Positions 18,871-28,133 of a stretch of DNA of 64,000 nucleotides are shown here, piece by piece. The translations under genes were made by a program, and so were the position numbers. Below the pieces are notes generated by a model that saw only the letters and a list, made by a program, of their open reading frames with translations, was not told where the DNA came from and did not search any database. The number at the start of each line of letters is the position of its first letter. Position 1 is the first letter of the stretch. The DNA comes from M3007 sp031373665. GTDB taxonomy: Bacteria > Bacteroidota > Bacteroidia > Chitinophagales > Saprospiraceae. Where the stretch lies: NCBI GenBank assembly GCA_031373665.1, contig JANMMZ010000043.1, forward strand, positions 124,001 through 188,000, written 5' to 3'.

Positions 18871-19602
18871 TTACTCTTTCGCCTTTTCGTAAGCCGATTT
18901 AGTAGCGTTCCAAATATATCGCAAGGTGCGGATTGATTCCTGTTCCTTTTTTCCCTTTAACTTTTGCAACACTGCTTGCTCAAATATAATATCGGGCAAC
19001 AATTGGTCAGTCACTTCCAATTTGGTTTTAATTGTTTTGATCTCTTTGAAAGATTCTGGTCGCTGCTCTTTTTCTCCTTCGCGATTCAGTTCAAAACTAC
19101 CTACCTCTTTCCGGTTAAAAGGATCAAACAACAACCATTTTTGAGTAGTGATACCTGCACCATACCATGATTCTTTGATTGAAATGAATGTTTTTTGGGC
19201 GATCATTTGAAAACCAAAGTATTCTGGTTGGTATTCGCCCGGTGCGCCCTCATGAAATTTGTAAAAGATAGATTTCTTTTTCCAACCCTTGGGTGTTTTT
19301 TCCAACCTCGCGAAATTGAACATATAGCCCTCTACCGTAAATAGGATCCATGCTTCTTGTACATCGCCAACTTTGCGCATGAGTATGGTGTCAACATTAC
19401 TGAACAAGCCACCTTCGGCATCGGTTCCAAATATTTTTCCGTATTCAGTGGTGCGAGGCAATACCCAAAACTTGTCCGATTTGGAGTATTTAGCCCCAAG
19501 CATTTCTTTCAAAAAACTCGTGGCATCAGGAGTTTTTAGATACTCTGACTGTGCTTGCATGAAGCATGGCAAGGCTAAAAAAGCAATAATAAGGTATTTC
19601 AT
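18871..19602 (-). CDS. exported protein of unknown function
   Basis: A 243-residue protein with a signal peptide (cleavage after about residue 17, MQAQ). The mature part is a mixed alpha/beta chain rich in aromatic and charged residues. It repeats themes such as FKEIKTIKTKLEVTDQLLPD and ends in a helical lysine-rich tail. I do not recognise the family. It lies 28 bases downstream of the PKD/T9SS gene on the same strand and could be cotranscribed with it. Confidence 0.6.
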   Translation of the reverse strand: MKYLIIAFLALPCFMQAQSEYLKTPDATSFLKEMLGAKYSKSDKFWVLPRTTEYGKIFGTDAEGGLFSNVDTILMRKVGDVQEAWILFTVEGYMFNFARLEKTPKGWKKKSIFYKFHEGAPGEYQPEYFGFQMIAQKTFISIKESWYGAGITTQKWLLFDPFNRKEVGSFELNREGEKEQRPESFKEIKTIKTKLEVTDQLLPDIIFEQAVLQKLKGKKEQESIRTLRYIWNATKSAYEKAKE

Positions 19603-19630
19603 TTTATATGATGTTTTATTAATTTATGCG

Positions 19631-21898
19631 TTACTTAACTAAGGTTGCAAACCCCTTATATTCTAATTTTTCTCCCCTTGGCCCAGTAAAACTACAATGA
19701 TACACATACACGCCAGCCGCAGACATGCCTCCCTTGTTTAGTTGTCGTCCATTCCACTCTTCCACAGGATTGTTTGTTTCGAATACCATTTCTCCCCAAC
19801 GATTCCAAATAGTCATTTGAAATTGGGTAACGCCCTCTAAAATTCCTTTGCCTAGGAACCCATCATTGGTGCCATCCGCATTGGGCGTAAACGCATTGGG
19901 CATATACCATCGTATTTCGGGACGAATATCCAGAACTTTACTCATCGAATCCTGACAACCTTCAGGATGGGTAACAATTAGTCTTACCGTCACCTTTCCC
20001 GTATCTGGGAATGAAAACGTAGGATTTCGTACCGTCGTACTTCCATACTTGTCAAAAGTCCAGTTCCACCGATCGGCCAACACTGAAAGATCTGTGAATT
20101 TAACGGTATTATTGAATTGACTCAATAAACTATCTGGATCACAACTAAAATTGGCCGTTGGTGAAGGCTCTATACGGATCAATCGAGGAAAAGTATCGGA
20201 TATAAAGCACCCTAAAGGGGAAGTAATGGCCACGCTGACATCATATGTACCCACTTCATTATATACATGGCTAGGGCTTATTACACCACTTAGGGTATCA
20301 CCATCACCAAAATTCCAGACAATATAGTAATTTTCATCTAAAGGAGAAGAGAGGTTATCAAAGAATATTTCTCCGGGCGCACAACCAATATAACTGTTGG
20401 GTCTAATAATAATGTAGGGGGGAACAGGGAAATATGGAATAATTTTTTGCTTTTCCGCTACACATCTGTTTTTATCAGATACTGTCAGTTTCACAGGGTG
20501 ATTTCCGGGGTATGGATAAGTAAATAAAGGGTCAGTCAGTGCTGATTCACCGTTGGGTACCCCAAACCGCCATTTCCAGCGATTAACGATTCCGTCTCCG
20601 CTCGATAAATCCGTAAATGTGACGGGACCTGCTACACAAGTATCGTAGTCAAACTCAAAATCAGCATTGACTCCTGGGAAAATATTGACAAAGATATAGG
20701 CCGTATCTCCACATGCCGATCCTGGGTTGAGTAACAAAGTGCCAGTGTAAAAGCCCGTATCAGGAAATGTTACGGTGGCATCCCAGTTTTGGGTATTAGT
20801 ATAACTCATTCCATTTTTCAAGTCAAAAGTCCATTTAAATTCGTCAATAAACTGCTGTTGCACACTTTCGTTCACAAAAGTTACCGTTTTATTGCCGCAA
20901 GAACTTTTTACGTATCGCTTAGGTCCAAGTATGGTATCTTCCTTGATATTGGCTAATACGGTGGGCATACAATCTGCCACATTAAACTGAAAATCACGGC
21001 GCACGGTTGAGAGCAGTTGCCCATTTCGGAATTCGTCCACGCATACGCCCACCACAAACTGCCCCAAAAGATTGGGGCTTCCACTAATAAATCCATTTGT
21101 AGGATTGATGGACACTTGGGGATTGCCACCCATTGGATTGCCCGGACTAAAAGTAGGCACATCAAATGGTACATTATCAAATGGTGGTGCACAGGGTGGG
21201 GTAGGGATAGCACCTTCACAACCAAATAAATCTGGGGAAACCAATATTTTTCCACCGCCCGCAAATGGGCTGCAAAATTTATACACCAAAAGATCACCAT
21301 CACTGTCTATAGCGGAGTGGTCAAAGTCTATAGGGAAATTATTGCAGATGATAATCGGAGGAAAATTCGTATAAACAGGGCTATCGTTGTTCCCAGCCAT
21401 TGCTTGTGGATTCAACTCCACCGAGTAAGTGGCTCCTATATCGCCGGGATTGACCACATTTGTAATGGTCACATTGCGACAGCAACGCTGATACACAATA
21501 AAATAACTCTGGTTGGTCAGCACAGGTAACACCTTTTCAAAAATATAGGTAGCCTGCTGTACACAAACGGGAGGCAATGATGAGACGCACTCCGGAGGAA
21601 TGGGTGACAAATTGGATTGGTTGCTGATCTGGACATTGAAGGCTTCTTCCAATGAATTATTAAAATAAGACCCTTTGTATATAGCCATCTCAGCCGGATT
21701 ATCAAAATCAGCACCACCGTTAGAATTACAATCACGGTAGATTTTCATGGTGAAACGCCAGCGTTTGGCCGTGCTGCCAACATCGCCTAAGTACTCGTAA
21801 GTGATTTCACCCCCGATAATATGCTTTGCATAAGTGTAGTCAGGCAATAAAAAAGCACAAAAAAGCACTAAAAAGTAAGAATAACGTGAGGTATTCAT
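19631..21898 (-). CDS. PKD-repeat surface protein with type B T9SS (gliding motility-associated) sorting domain
   Basis: A 755-residue exported protein. After the signal peptide the mature start is KHIIGGEITYEYLG, a hallmark of Bacteroidota gliding-associated proteins, followed by the RDCNSNGGADFDNP region. PKD domains occupy about residues 330-640, with the motif FxFxxxFPDTGxYTxxLxV seen three or more times. The last 95 residues form the type B sorting domain: NAFTPNADGTNDGF, then IWNRWGEMVFETNN and GVYVYHCSF. It should be secreted by T9SS to the surface and retained with other adhesins. The promoter box is at 21965-21972. Confidence 0.87.
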   Translation of the reverse strand: MNTSRYSYFLVLFCAFLLPDYTYAKHIIGGEITYEYLGDVGSTAKRWRFTMKIYRDCNSNGGADFDNPAEMAIYKGSYFNNSLEEAFNVQISNQSNLSPIPPECVSSLPPVCVQQATYIFEKVLPVLTNQSYFIVYQRCCRNVTITNVVNPGDIGATYSVELNPQAMAGNNDSPVYTNFPPIIICNNFPIDFDHSAIDSDGDLLVYKFCSPFAGGGKILVSPDLFGCEGAIPTPPCAPPFDNVPFDVPTFSPGNPMGGNPQVSINPTNGFISGSPNLLGQFVVGVCVDEFRNGQLLSTVRRDFQFNVADCMPTVLANIKEDTILGPKRYVKSSCGNKTVTFVNESVQQQFIDEFKWTFDLKNGMSYTNTQNWDATVTFPDTGFYTGTLLLNPGSACGDTAYIFVNIFPGVNADFEFDYDTCVAGPVTFTDLSSGDGIVNRWKWRFGVPNGESALTDPLFTYPYPGNHPVKLTVSDKNRCVAEKQKIIPYFPVPPYIIIRPNSYIGCAPGEIFFDNLSSPLDENYYIVWNFGDGDTLSGVISPSHVYNEVGTYDVSVAITSPLGCFISDTFPRLIRIEPSPTANFSCDPDSLLSQFNNTVKFTDLSVLADRWNWTFDKYGSTTVRNPTFSFPDTGKVTVRLIVTHPEGCQDSMSKVLDIRPEIRWYMPNAFTPNADGTNDGFLGKGILEGVTQFQMTIWNRWGEMVFETNNPVEEWNGRQLNKGGMSAAGVYVYHCSFTGPRGEKLEYKGFATLVK

Positions 21899-21964
21899 AA
21901 TAATTAAATCATTTATCGGTTAGAATGAACACTATATCTGTAAAATAACAGATTTTTGCATCCC

Positions 21965-21972
21965 CAAAAGTA
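21965..21972 (-). promoter_or_regulatory. -7 promoter element for the PKD/T9SS gene
   Basis: Minus-strand TACTTTTG followed by GGGG, 67 bases upstream of the ATG at 21898. Confidence 0.5.
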
Positions 21973-22008
21973 CAACTACAAACGTAATATTAAAGTCAAT
22001 TGTTGAGT

Positions 22009-22581
22009 ATGTTCTTGCTACGTGACGACATTTATGAGATTGTCCGCATTATTAATGATGGCGGCATCATTTGTTACCCCACTGATACCATCTGGGGAGT
22101 AGGCTGCGATGCTACTAATTCAGAAGCCATTGCCAAGGTTTCAGCCCTAAAAGGCCGTCCACCGGAGAAAGGTTACGTTGTTTTAGTTTCAAGCATCGAA
22201 ATGCTGAAACAATATGTAGTAAAGGTACATCCACGTATTGAAACCCTGCTTTCATTTCATACCCGACCCTTGTCTGTGGTGTTTGACAAGACCATTGGGT
22301 TGCCTCCTTCTGCCAAAGCACCAGATGGTTCAGTGGCCTTCAGGGTTACTCGAGATGAATTTTGTTGTGCCTTGATCAATGAATTGGGCAAACCTTTAAT
22401 TAGTACCTCTGCCAATATTTCTGGAGAGCCTTACCCGCCCACCTTTGGGGGGGTGAGTAGTGATATACTTGGTCAGGTCAATTATGTGGTGAAGCATCGC
22501 CAAGATGATAAAGAGCCTGGCGAACCCTCGGCCATTGCAAAACTTGATCGGCACAATGAACTGGAGTTTTTAAGGGATTAA
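22009..22581 (+). CDS. L-threonylcarbamoyladenylate synthase family protein (Sua5/YciO/YrdC)
   Basis: A 190-residue YrdC-fold protein. TsaC/Sua5 enzymes make threonylcarbamoyl-AMP from threonine, bicarbonate and ATP for the t6A37 modification of ANN-decoding tRNAs. Visible motifs are YPTDTIWGVGCD (about 20-31), the KGRP nucleotide-binding motif (about 44-47) and STSANISGEP (about 138-147). Length matches TsaC without the C-terminal Sua5 domain. The ATG at 22009 is preferred to in-frame TTG codons just upstream. It is divergent from the PKD gene and ends at a terminator shared with the OmpA gene. Confidence 0.9.
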   Translation: MFLLRDDIYEIVRIINDGGIICYPTDTIWGVGCDATNSEAIAKVSALKGRPPEKGYVVLVSSIEMLKQYVVKVHPRIETLLSFHTRPLSVVFDKTIGLPPSAKAPDGSVAFRVTRDEFCCALINELGKPLISTSANISGEPYPPTFGGVSSDILGQVNYVVKHRQDDKEPGEPSAIAKLDRHNELEFLRD

Positions 22582-22615
22582 AGACAATACGGGTTCTCTT
22601 CTCTTTTACTAACGC

Positions 22616-22652
22616 AAAAGCACCTGTCAGCGTTGGGCTGGCAGGTGCTTTT
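22616..22652. terminator. bidirectional terminator between tsaC-like and ompA-like genes
   Basis: A 16-bp stem including A/T ends (22616-22631 with 22637-22652, one G-U pair) and a 5-base loop. T-rich sequence follows on the plus strand and the A-run gives a T-tail on the minus strand. Confidence 0.85.
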
Positions 22653-22674
22653 ATATTTTTCGTTTTGTCCTAGC

Positions 22675-24177
22675 CTATTTCACGAATAGTTCAAACTCAA
22701 CACGACGGTTTTGATCGCGACCTTCTTTGGTTGCGTTGTCTGCCACTGGTTTAGTTTCGCCATAACCTGCATGTGCCATCCGTGCAGAAGCGATGCCTTT
22801 ACTTACCAAGTAGTCGTAGCAAGTTTTAGCGCGACGCTCTGACAATTCCATATTCATCTTGTCGTCACCCTGACCATCAGTGTGGCCGCCTATATTAAGG
22901 CTATACTCTGGATATTGATTCAGTACAGAAACAACTTCATCCAAAATAGCAAAAGATTTGGCCAAAAGTGAAGCCTTGCTGGTTTCAAACTGAACCAACT
23001 TGATGGCACGCTCTAGTTTTGCCTTATCTTCTTTCTTAATGTCTGGGCAACCGCGCTTTTCACGAACGCCAGCCTTGTCTGGACAGCGATCCTCAAAATC
23101 GTAAACACCATCACCATCGGTATCGGGACAGCCTTTTTGTGCTACCTCACCTTTTTTGTCAGGGCAGGCATCATCTTTATCAGTTACGCCATCACCATCG
23201 CGGTCTGGACATCCTTTGGTGCTGACAGGTCCTTTGTCGTTAGGGCAAGCATCGTCTTTATCTTCGATTCCGTCTCCATCTTTATCGCGTACTGGGCAAC
23301 CTTTGTTTGCTACGGTGCCTGCTTCGCGAGGACATTTATCATCAGCATCAGTGATCCCATCATTATCAGTATCAGGACATCCTTTGAAAGCGGCTAAGCC
23401 TTTGGTCTCAGGGCATGCATCATCTGCATCGGTGATTCCGTCCCCGTCTTTATCAGGACAGCCCATTAATTTGGCAGTACCGGCTACATCTGGACACTTA
23501 TCATCCGCGTCAGTGATTCCGTCTCCATCTTTATCGGGGCAACCCATCATAGTAGGCAAACCTGGTACATCGGGGCACTTGTCTGTTTCGTCAGGGATTC
23601 CATCTCCATCTCTATCCGCTGGCTTAGTACTAAGGTATTGAGTTAAGCCAATACCATGATGCCATCCTTCGTGTTTCCTGTCAGAGGCACGGTATTGAGT
23701 CCTTGCAGTCAGGTACAAACTTTTTGTCAGTCTGAAATCAAGACCAAGACCCATTGGAATATTCAAATCAAGTTTATCGTCTTCAAAAAACCATCCACCG
23801 CCTAAACCAAAATGAAAAGAAGGATTGACCCTTGTTCCCGATTTGAAAAAGCGATGCTCTAAAATGGCATCAAAATTACCAATTAGTTTTTCAACACCAC
23901 CATCTACTGAAGTACGTGCTACTGTTGCCTTACCTACCTTAATTGGAAAGGTTAAAGAATTTTTATCTTCAAAATTATATGAATAAGCGGCTTCTAGTCC
24001 CCAGCCCTTCGTTTTTGACCAAATATCGCCAATATTCTTGTCTGCATCGCGTGCAAACAAGTAATTGTAGGCGTTGTAGCGCAGCGACAAAGCGTGCTTT
24101 GATGGCTGTGCAAAACTGACTTGTTGAAGCAAAACAAGGGCCAGTGGAAGTAAGAGTTTTGTTATGTGTAATCTCAT
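22675..24177 (-). CDS. OmpA-family outer-membrane protein with thrombospondin type-3 repeats
   Basis: A 500-residue protein with a signal peptide (1-23), an N-terminal eight-stranded outer-membrane barrel domain (about 25-190), a chain of about seven calcium-binding TSP3 repeats (DKDGDGITDADDKCPD-type, about 195-385) and a C-terminal OmpA peptidoglycan-binding domain (GGHTDGQGDDKMNMELSERR, about 428-448) with the conserved Asp and Arg for diaminopimelate. It anchors the outer membrane to the cell wall. Its promoter region faces that of the SPOR/propeller gene at 24468, and both proteins bind peptidoglycan, so a shared role in envelope structure is possible. Confidence 0.9.
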   Translation of the reverse strand: MRLHITKLLLPLALVLLQQVSFAQPSKHALSLRYNAYNYLFARDADKNIGDIWSKTKGWGLEAAYSYNFEDKNSLTFPIKVGKATVARTSVDGGVEKLIGNFDAILEHRFFKSGTRVNPSFHFGLGGGWFFEDDKLDLNIPMGLGLDFRLTKSLYLTARTQYRASDRKHEGWHHGIGLTQYLSTKPADRDGDGIPDETDKCPDVPGLPTMMGCPDKDGDGITDADDKCPDVAGTAKLMGCPDKDGDGITDADDACPETKGLAAFKGCPDTDNDGITDADDKCPREAGTVANKGCPVRDKDGDGIEDKDDACPNDKGPVSTKGCPDRDGDGVTDKDDACPDKKGEVAQKGCPDTDGDGVYDFEDRCPDKAGVREKRGCPDIKKEDKAKLERAIKLVQFETSKASLLAKSFAILDEVVSVLNQYPEYSLNIGGHTDGQGDDKMNMELSERRAKTCYDYLVSKGIASARMAHAGYGETKPVADNATKEGRDQNRRVEFELFVK

Positions 24178-24217
24178 ATAAACGATTTAGATTAATAAAT
24201 ATAATACTTTGAACGGC

Positions 24218-24225
24218 CAAATGTA
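24218..24225 (-). promoter_or_regulatory. -7 promoter element for the OmpA-family gene
   Basis: Minus-strand TACATTTG, 41 bases before the ATG at 24177. Confidence 0.45.
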
Positions 24226-24290
24226 TGAAACTAAATTATTAAGTTGTATAAATAATTTTAAAATGATTTCATTTTTTTTGCAATATACTT

Positions 24291-24298
24291 TACCTTTG
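24291..24298 (+). promoter_or_regulatory. -7 promoter element for the propeller/SPOR gene
   Basis: TACCTTTG followed by CATC. If used, the transcript has a leader of about 160 bases before the ATG at 24468, unusually long for this window. The leader shows no obvious riboswitch, only AT-rich sequence. Confidence 0.5.
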
Positions 24299-24467
24299 CA
24301 TCGTTATACAAAAAATTTATAGTCTCTCCACTTATCTAAGTATTAAGCAATATCCATACGTTATATACGTTAATTGCTGAAAGTTAGACAGTTAGTGCAT
24401 TATATCACTACTGAAAGATTTATCTAATCAAATATTAACTTAGATTTTGTCTAAAATCATACTGCTT

Positions 24468-27400
24468 ATGAACGCGACTTTTCGTGCAGGAGGTGTATTT
24501 GTAGCATTGCTACTTAGCCTCACTGTTTCTACTTTTGCCCAAACATCAGAAGACCTTTCACGTGCCGACAAACAATTTGATCTCTACGCCTATAACTTGG
24601 CTTTACGAACTTACGAACAAGTTTTAAAAAATGAGCCACGCAATGGTCATGCATTGGCGCGCATTGGAGACTGTTATTTTCAACTTAACCGTCCCGATGA
24701 GTCATTGGAGTGGTATGAAAAAGCAGCACAGCAAAATGATGCAAAAGCGGATGTATTGCGCCGTTACGCGGTTGCACTCATGCACACTGGAGATTACGTC
24801 GGTGCCAAAAAATGGTTTAGGCTCTATGGGGAAGGCAATCCCAAGGTTGGTTTGTATTTTGCTGATATGTGCGAATACGCCATCCAAGCCTCTAAAAGAG
24901 AGCCTCTATACAATGTAAAGAACGAGCCAATTAGCAGTGATGCATCAGATTATTCGGCGGCTTTCCTTGGATCTAAGGTGGTGTTTAGTTCTTCTAGAAC
25001 AGACATTACTCGCAAATCCAGTAGCAAATCAGGTACCGATTACACTGGTAGTGCCTTCAATCAACTCTTTATTTCTCAACGCAACGGCGAATCAGGCTAT
25101 TTGGCTAAACCTTCGTTTTTGAGAAGCGACATGCAGAACAATTACAATGAAGGCCCGATCAGTTACTCAGCAGACGGGAACAAAGTAGTTTTCTGTCGGA
25201 ATAACTTCATAGATGGAACGCGCCAAATTGCAGAAAAGGGCATTAATCTTAGTATGTATCTTGCAGATGTGAGCGATGAAGGAAACTGGGAAAATGTCAA
25301 GTCATTTCCCTACAACGGATCAGATTACTCAACAGGTTTTCCTTCGCTGTCAGCCAATGGGAAAACCCTTGTATTTGCATCTACTGATCCAGCCGGATTT
25401 GGTGGTTGGGATATTTATGTAAGCAATCTAACTTCCACAGGCTGGAGCACTCCACGTAATTTAGGTGCATCAATTAATTCTAAAGGCAACGAAATTACGC
25501 CTTACTATGATGGCAAAAATCTATACTTCTCTTCCGATTACCTTCAAGGTTTTGGAGGAATGGATGTTTTTCAAGCCGAATTGGGAGAAGAAACCATCAG
25601 CAATGTGTATCATCTTGGGGCAGGAATAAATTCAAGCCGCGATGATTACGGATTCATTTTTAATCCATCACAAAACATTGGCTACCTGACTAGCAATCGC
25701 TCGGGTGGCAGAGGTCATGAAGATATTTGGCAGGTCATAAAACGCAACAATAATCGCGAAGGTATCATTGTAGATGTGCCACGTGATCGGGAAGAAAGCG
25801 CGCCTGCTCCTGTACAGCACAGTACATCAGGCAATAACCAAAATACAGAGACCAATTCTGGTTTTGGGAAACTATATGTACAAGTATCTGATGATTATGG
25901 CAATGCATTGCCAGATGCAGAGGTTGATTTCATGGATTGTGGAATAGGATATGGTCGCACTGATCGAAATGGTAAATACTACTTTGATGAAACGTTAAGG
26001 TTGTTGGATTGTAATGTGACCATCCGTAAAGATGGATACAAGGAAAGCACCCAACGTTTGGAGTCTTTTGGACGTAGAAACGTAGTTGTCTCCTTAGCAA
26101 GAGATCAAAGGATGGAGTACATTGGAACCGTCATGGATGCGGTGTCAAAGAAACCTGTGAATGGGGTTGACATTCAATTGCAACTGATGTCGGGCAGGGT
26201 TATCCAAACGCAATCAGATAAACAAGGCAAGTATTCTCTCTTTTTAGAGCGCGACGAAACCTATTTCATCACCTACAATAAGTATGGATATATTGATGAG
26301 ATTGTTAAAACTCGTACGGTTTATAGAGATATAGCTCCAGTTATGTTGACGCGTAGCGGTGGTGATGCGCTTGCCAATAATCAAGAGGAAGCCCTTAAAC
26401 CAGTACAACACAATGATAACAGCAACAAAACTAATGTAATATCGCAAGCAGTATCAGAGCCCGCACCTAAGGGTGAGTTTTCTGGGTATTCTATTCAGTT
26501 GGCTGCTTCTCCAGTGCCTTTGCCTGATTCGAAGTTGAAAAAATTTGAAGACCTTACCAAAATTGGCAATATATATGCTAAAGATGACAAGGGTACTCAA
26601 AAGATACGTCTGGGTATTTACGCCACTAAAGAAGAGGCAGATAAAAACTTAAAGCAAATAAAAAAGAAGCATAAAGATGCATTTGTAGTGAATGAATACG
26701 ATGAAGACAAGAGTCTTGTTATGGGCGATGCCACACCCGTACGCCCAGTTGAACACAGTACTGGAAGCAACAATGGAGGCGCAAAAGGTATAGCGGCTAC
26801 CAATAATGCCATTGTATATGCTGTGCAAGTAGGCTCATTTACCCAAGATAAAGCCTTGCCTATTGGGGAATATACTACTTTGAGCGGACTAGGAAACCTA
26901 TATACCCGCTCTGAAAATGGGATTAATCGTGTCAGGTTGGGTGTATGGCCTAGTCATGCTGATGCGGAGGCTGCACAAAAAGAGTCTGTTCAGCGTGGAT
27001 TCAATGATGCCCTGATTGTTACCGAAAAAGGTGCAGATGAATCACTAAAAGGCTTTATGTTGAAGGAATTTAATTGGGAAGCAGTGAAATCTACAAACCC
27101 AATAGAATCATCAAATGGGCTACGTAGTAATAAGGGTGGCGATGCTCCCATTGAATATTCAAGCACTACAGCGGTTAAACCCGTAGAGTACACTACCGAC
27201 AGTAAAACGAAGGTAAAACCTATCGGTGATTATTACCTAAGGGTGGCCACTTTGTCAAACCCTAACGGTTTTGATTCAAATCGCTTGGATGGCATCGGAG
27301 GGGTTTATGAAAAACGGACTTCCGAAACAGGTAATACTATTATTTTATTGGGTGGATTTACTAATATGGAATCGGCTATAGAAGCACATAACCGTGCTAT

Positions 27401-27473
27401 TGATCGCGGGTTTTCTGAGAGTTATATTGTAAAAGAAGATAAAAAAGGCAAACTAGTCCGGTTGAAGGATTAG
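24468..27473 (+). CDS. TPR / PD40-propeller / carboxypeptidase-regulatory-like protein with three SPOR domains
   Basis: A 1001-residue exported protein with a signal peptide (1-25, ending FAQ). Residues about 27-130 form TPR repeats (LARIGDCYFQLNRPDESLEWYEKA). A PD40/WD40-like propeller follows (about 150-430; SADGNKVVF, SANGKTLVF, YYDGKNLYFSSD). Then come two carboxypeptidase-regulatory-like beta domains (about 470-550 and 555-625). The end holds three SPOR-type domains starting near 671, 782 and 918. SPOR domains bind denuded septal peptidoglycan. The TPR-PD40-CRD order matches PorE/OmpA-type proteins linked to T9SS, but with SPOR domains in place of the usual OmpA domain. Short linkers of the form P-V-(E/Q)-(H/Y) precede the modules. 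The ATG at 24468 is used because it gives a clean signal peptide. Confidence 0.82.
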   Translation: MNATFRAGGVFVALLLSLTVSTFAQTSEDLSRADKQFDLYAYNLALRTYEQVLKNEPRNGHALARIGDCYFQLNRPDESLEWYEKAAQQNDAKADVLRRYAVALMHTGDYVGAKKWFRLYGEGNPKVGLYFADMCEYAIQASKREPLYNVKNEPISSDASDYSAAFLGSKVVFSSSRTDITRKSSSKSGTDYTGSAFNQLFISQRNGESGYLAKPSFLRSDMQNNYNEGPISYSADGNKVVFCRNNFIDGTRQIAEKGINLSMYLADVSDEGNWENVKSFPYNGSDYSTGFPSLSANGKTLVFASTDPAGFGGWDIYVSNLTSTGWSTPRNLGASINSKGNEITPYYDGKNLYFSSDYLQGFGGMDVFQAELGEETISNVYHLGAGINSSRDDYGFIFNPSQNIGYLTSNRSGGRGHEDIWQVIKRNNNREGIIVDVPRDREESAPAPVQHSTSGNNQNTETNSGFGKLYVQVSDDYGNALPDAEVDFMDCGIGYGRTDRNGKYYFDETLRLLDCNVTIRKDGYKESTQRLESFGRRNVVVSLARDQRMEYIGTVMDAVSKKPVNGVDIQLQLMSGRVIQTQSDKQGKYSLFLERDETYFITYNKYGYIDEIVKTRTVYRDIAPVMLTRSGGDALANNQEEALKPVQHNDNSNKTNVISQAVSEPAPKGEFSGYSIQLAASPVPLPDSKLKKFEDLTKIGNIYAKDDKGTQKIRLGIYATKEEADKNLKQIKKKHKDAFVVNEYDEDKSLVMGDATPVRPVEHSTGSNNGGAKGIAATNNAIVYAVQVGSFTQDKALPIGEYTTLSGLGNLYTRSENGINRVRLGVWPSHADAEAAQKESVQRGFNDALIVTEKGADESLKGFMLKEFNWEAVKSTNPIESSNGLRSNKGGDAPIEYSSTTAVKPVEYTTDSKTKVKPIGDYYLRVATLSNPNGFDSNRLDGIGGVYEKRTSETGNTIILLGGFTNMESAIEAHNRAIDRGFSESYIVKEDKKGKLVRLKD

Positions 27474-27493
27474 TTATTCTAATAACATTTCTT

Positions 27494-27727
27494 AAACATG
27501 AGTCATCCCGAATTTTGAAGTCAAAATCTGGATTTTAACGTTAATATGGTGCGTAGCACCTTGATATTTGTAGCCCATTGCCACCCTTGGCTGACAAAAG
27601 GTGCAGCATACCGTAATATTGCATTTAATGTTCCGGTGCGCTGCACCTCATAACGCATTGACAACCAATATCTACAAATGTTCCGGTGCGCTGCACCTTT
27701 TTCTAAAATTCGGGATGACTCATGTTT
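27494..27727. repeat. 234-bp element with perfect 23-bp terminal inverted repeats
   Basis: The ends 27494-27516 and 27705-27727 are perfect inverted repeats of 23 bases. Inside, a 22-base unit containing GTTCCGGTGCGCTGCACC is repeated directly at 27627-27648 and 27677-27698. Hairpin cores of the form GGTGC-NNN-GCACC occur at 27548-27560 and within each unit. There is no coding potential. It looks like a non-autonomous mobile or REP/MITE-like repeat, sitting between two convergent genes. Target-site duplication is not evident. Confidence 0.7.
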
Positions 27728-28032
27728 TTATTTGGTATCGTGCTTAGATTTCGGAAATTTTGGGAAGTTCCGAAATCTAACGAATCAAACCTCTCAATAA
27801 AATTTGGTAACTCCGCATTTTGTTAATTGCAAAGTTTCGTGGATTGTGTTACCTCTCCCTTCCCTCAATCTGTCATGTCGCACCACGCTTTTGGGCGTAG
27901 TGCGACCTCTTCATAAGATACCCAACTGATAAAGCAACATAACTGAAATAACTAAGCAATTGATTATCAATATTTTATGACAAATTTGTGTCAACGCCAG
28001 TGCTAATATGAGGCCGCCTCTTGCCAAGCAAA
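27728..28032. other. non-coding spacer with two further hairpins
   Basis: This remainder of the 660-base convergent spacer holds no credible gene. It contains a perfect 13-bp inverted repeat (27744-27756 with 27768-27780, 11-base loop) and a 12-bp inverted repeat with one mismatch (27877-27888 with 27895-27906). Confidence 0.7.
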
Positions 28033-28076
28033 AAAACGCATGATAGATCACAGAGACCTACCATGCGTTTTATTTA
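28033..28076. terminator. terminator at the 3' end of the SprB-like gene
   Basis: A 10-bp stem, AAAACGCATG with CATGCGTTTT (28033-28042 and 28062-28071), with an additional inner TAG/CTA pairing and T-rich flanks. It can act on both strands; the SprB-like gene ends at 28134 on the minus strand. Confidence 0.7.
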
Positions 28077-28133
28077 TATGTCAATTCAGTAGTTTTTATA
28101 AGCGAATGCTTGGGCAAAACCTAATTACGTATT

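Noticed and set aside
27627..27698. Possible CRISPR array
   Set aside because: Only two copies of the 22-base unit separated by 28 bases, the unit is itself a hairpin, and no cas genes are present. The flanking inverted ends fit a mobile or REP-like element better.
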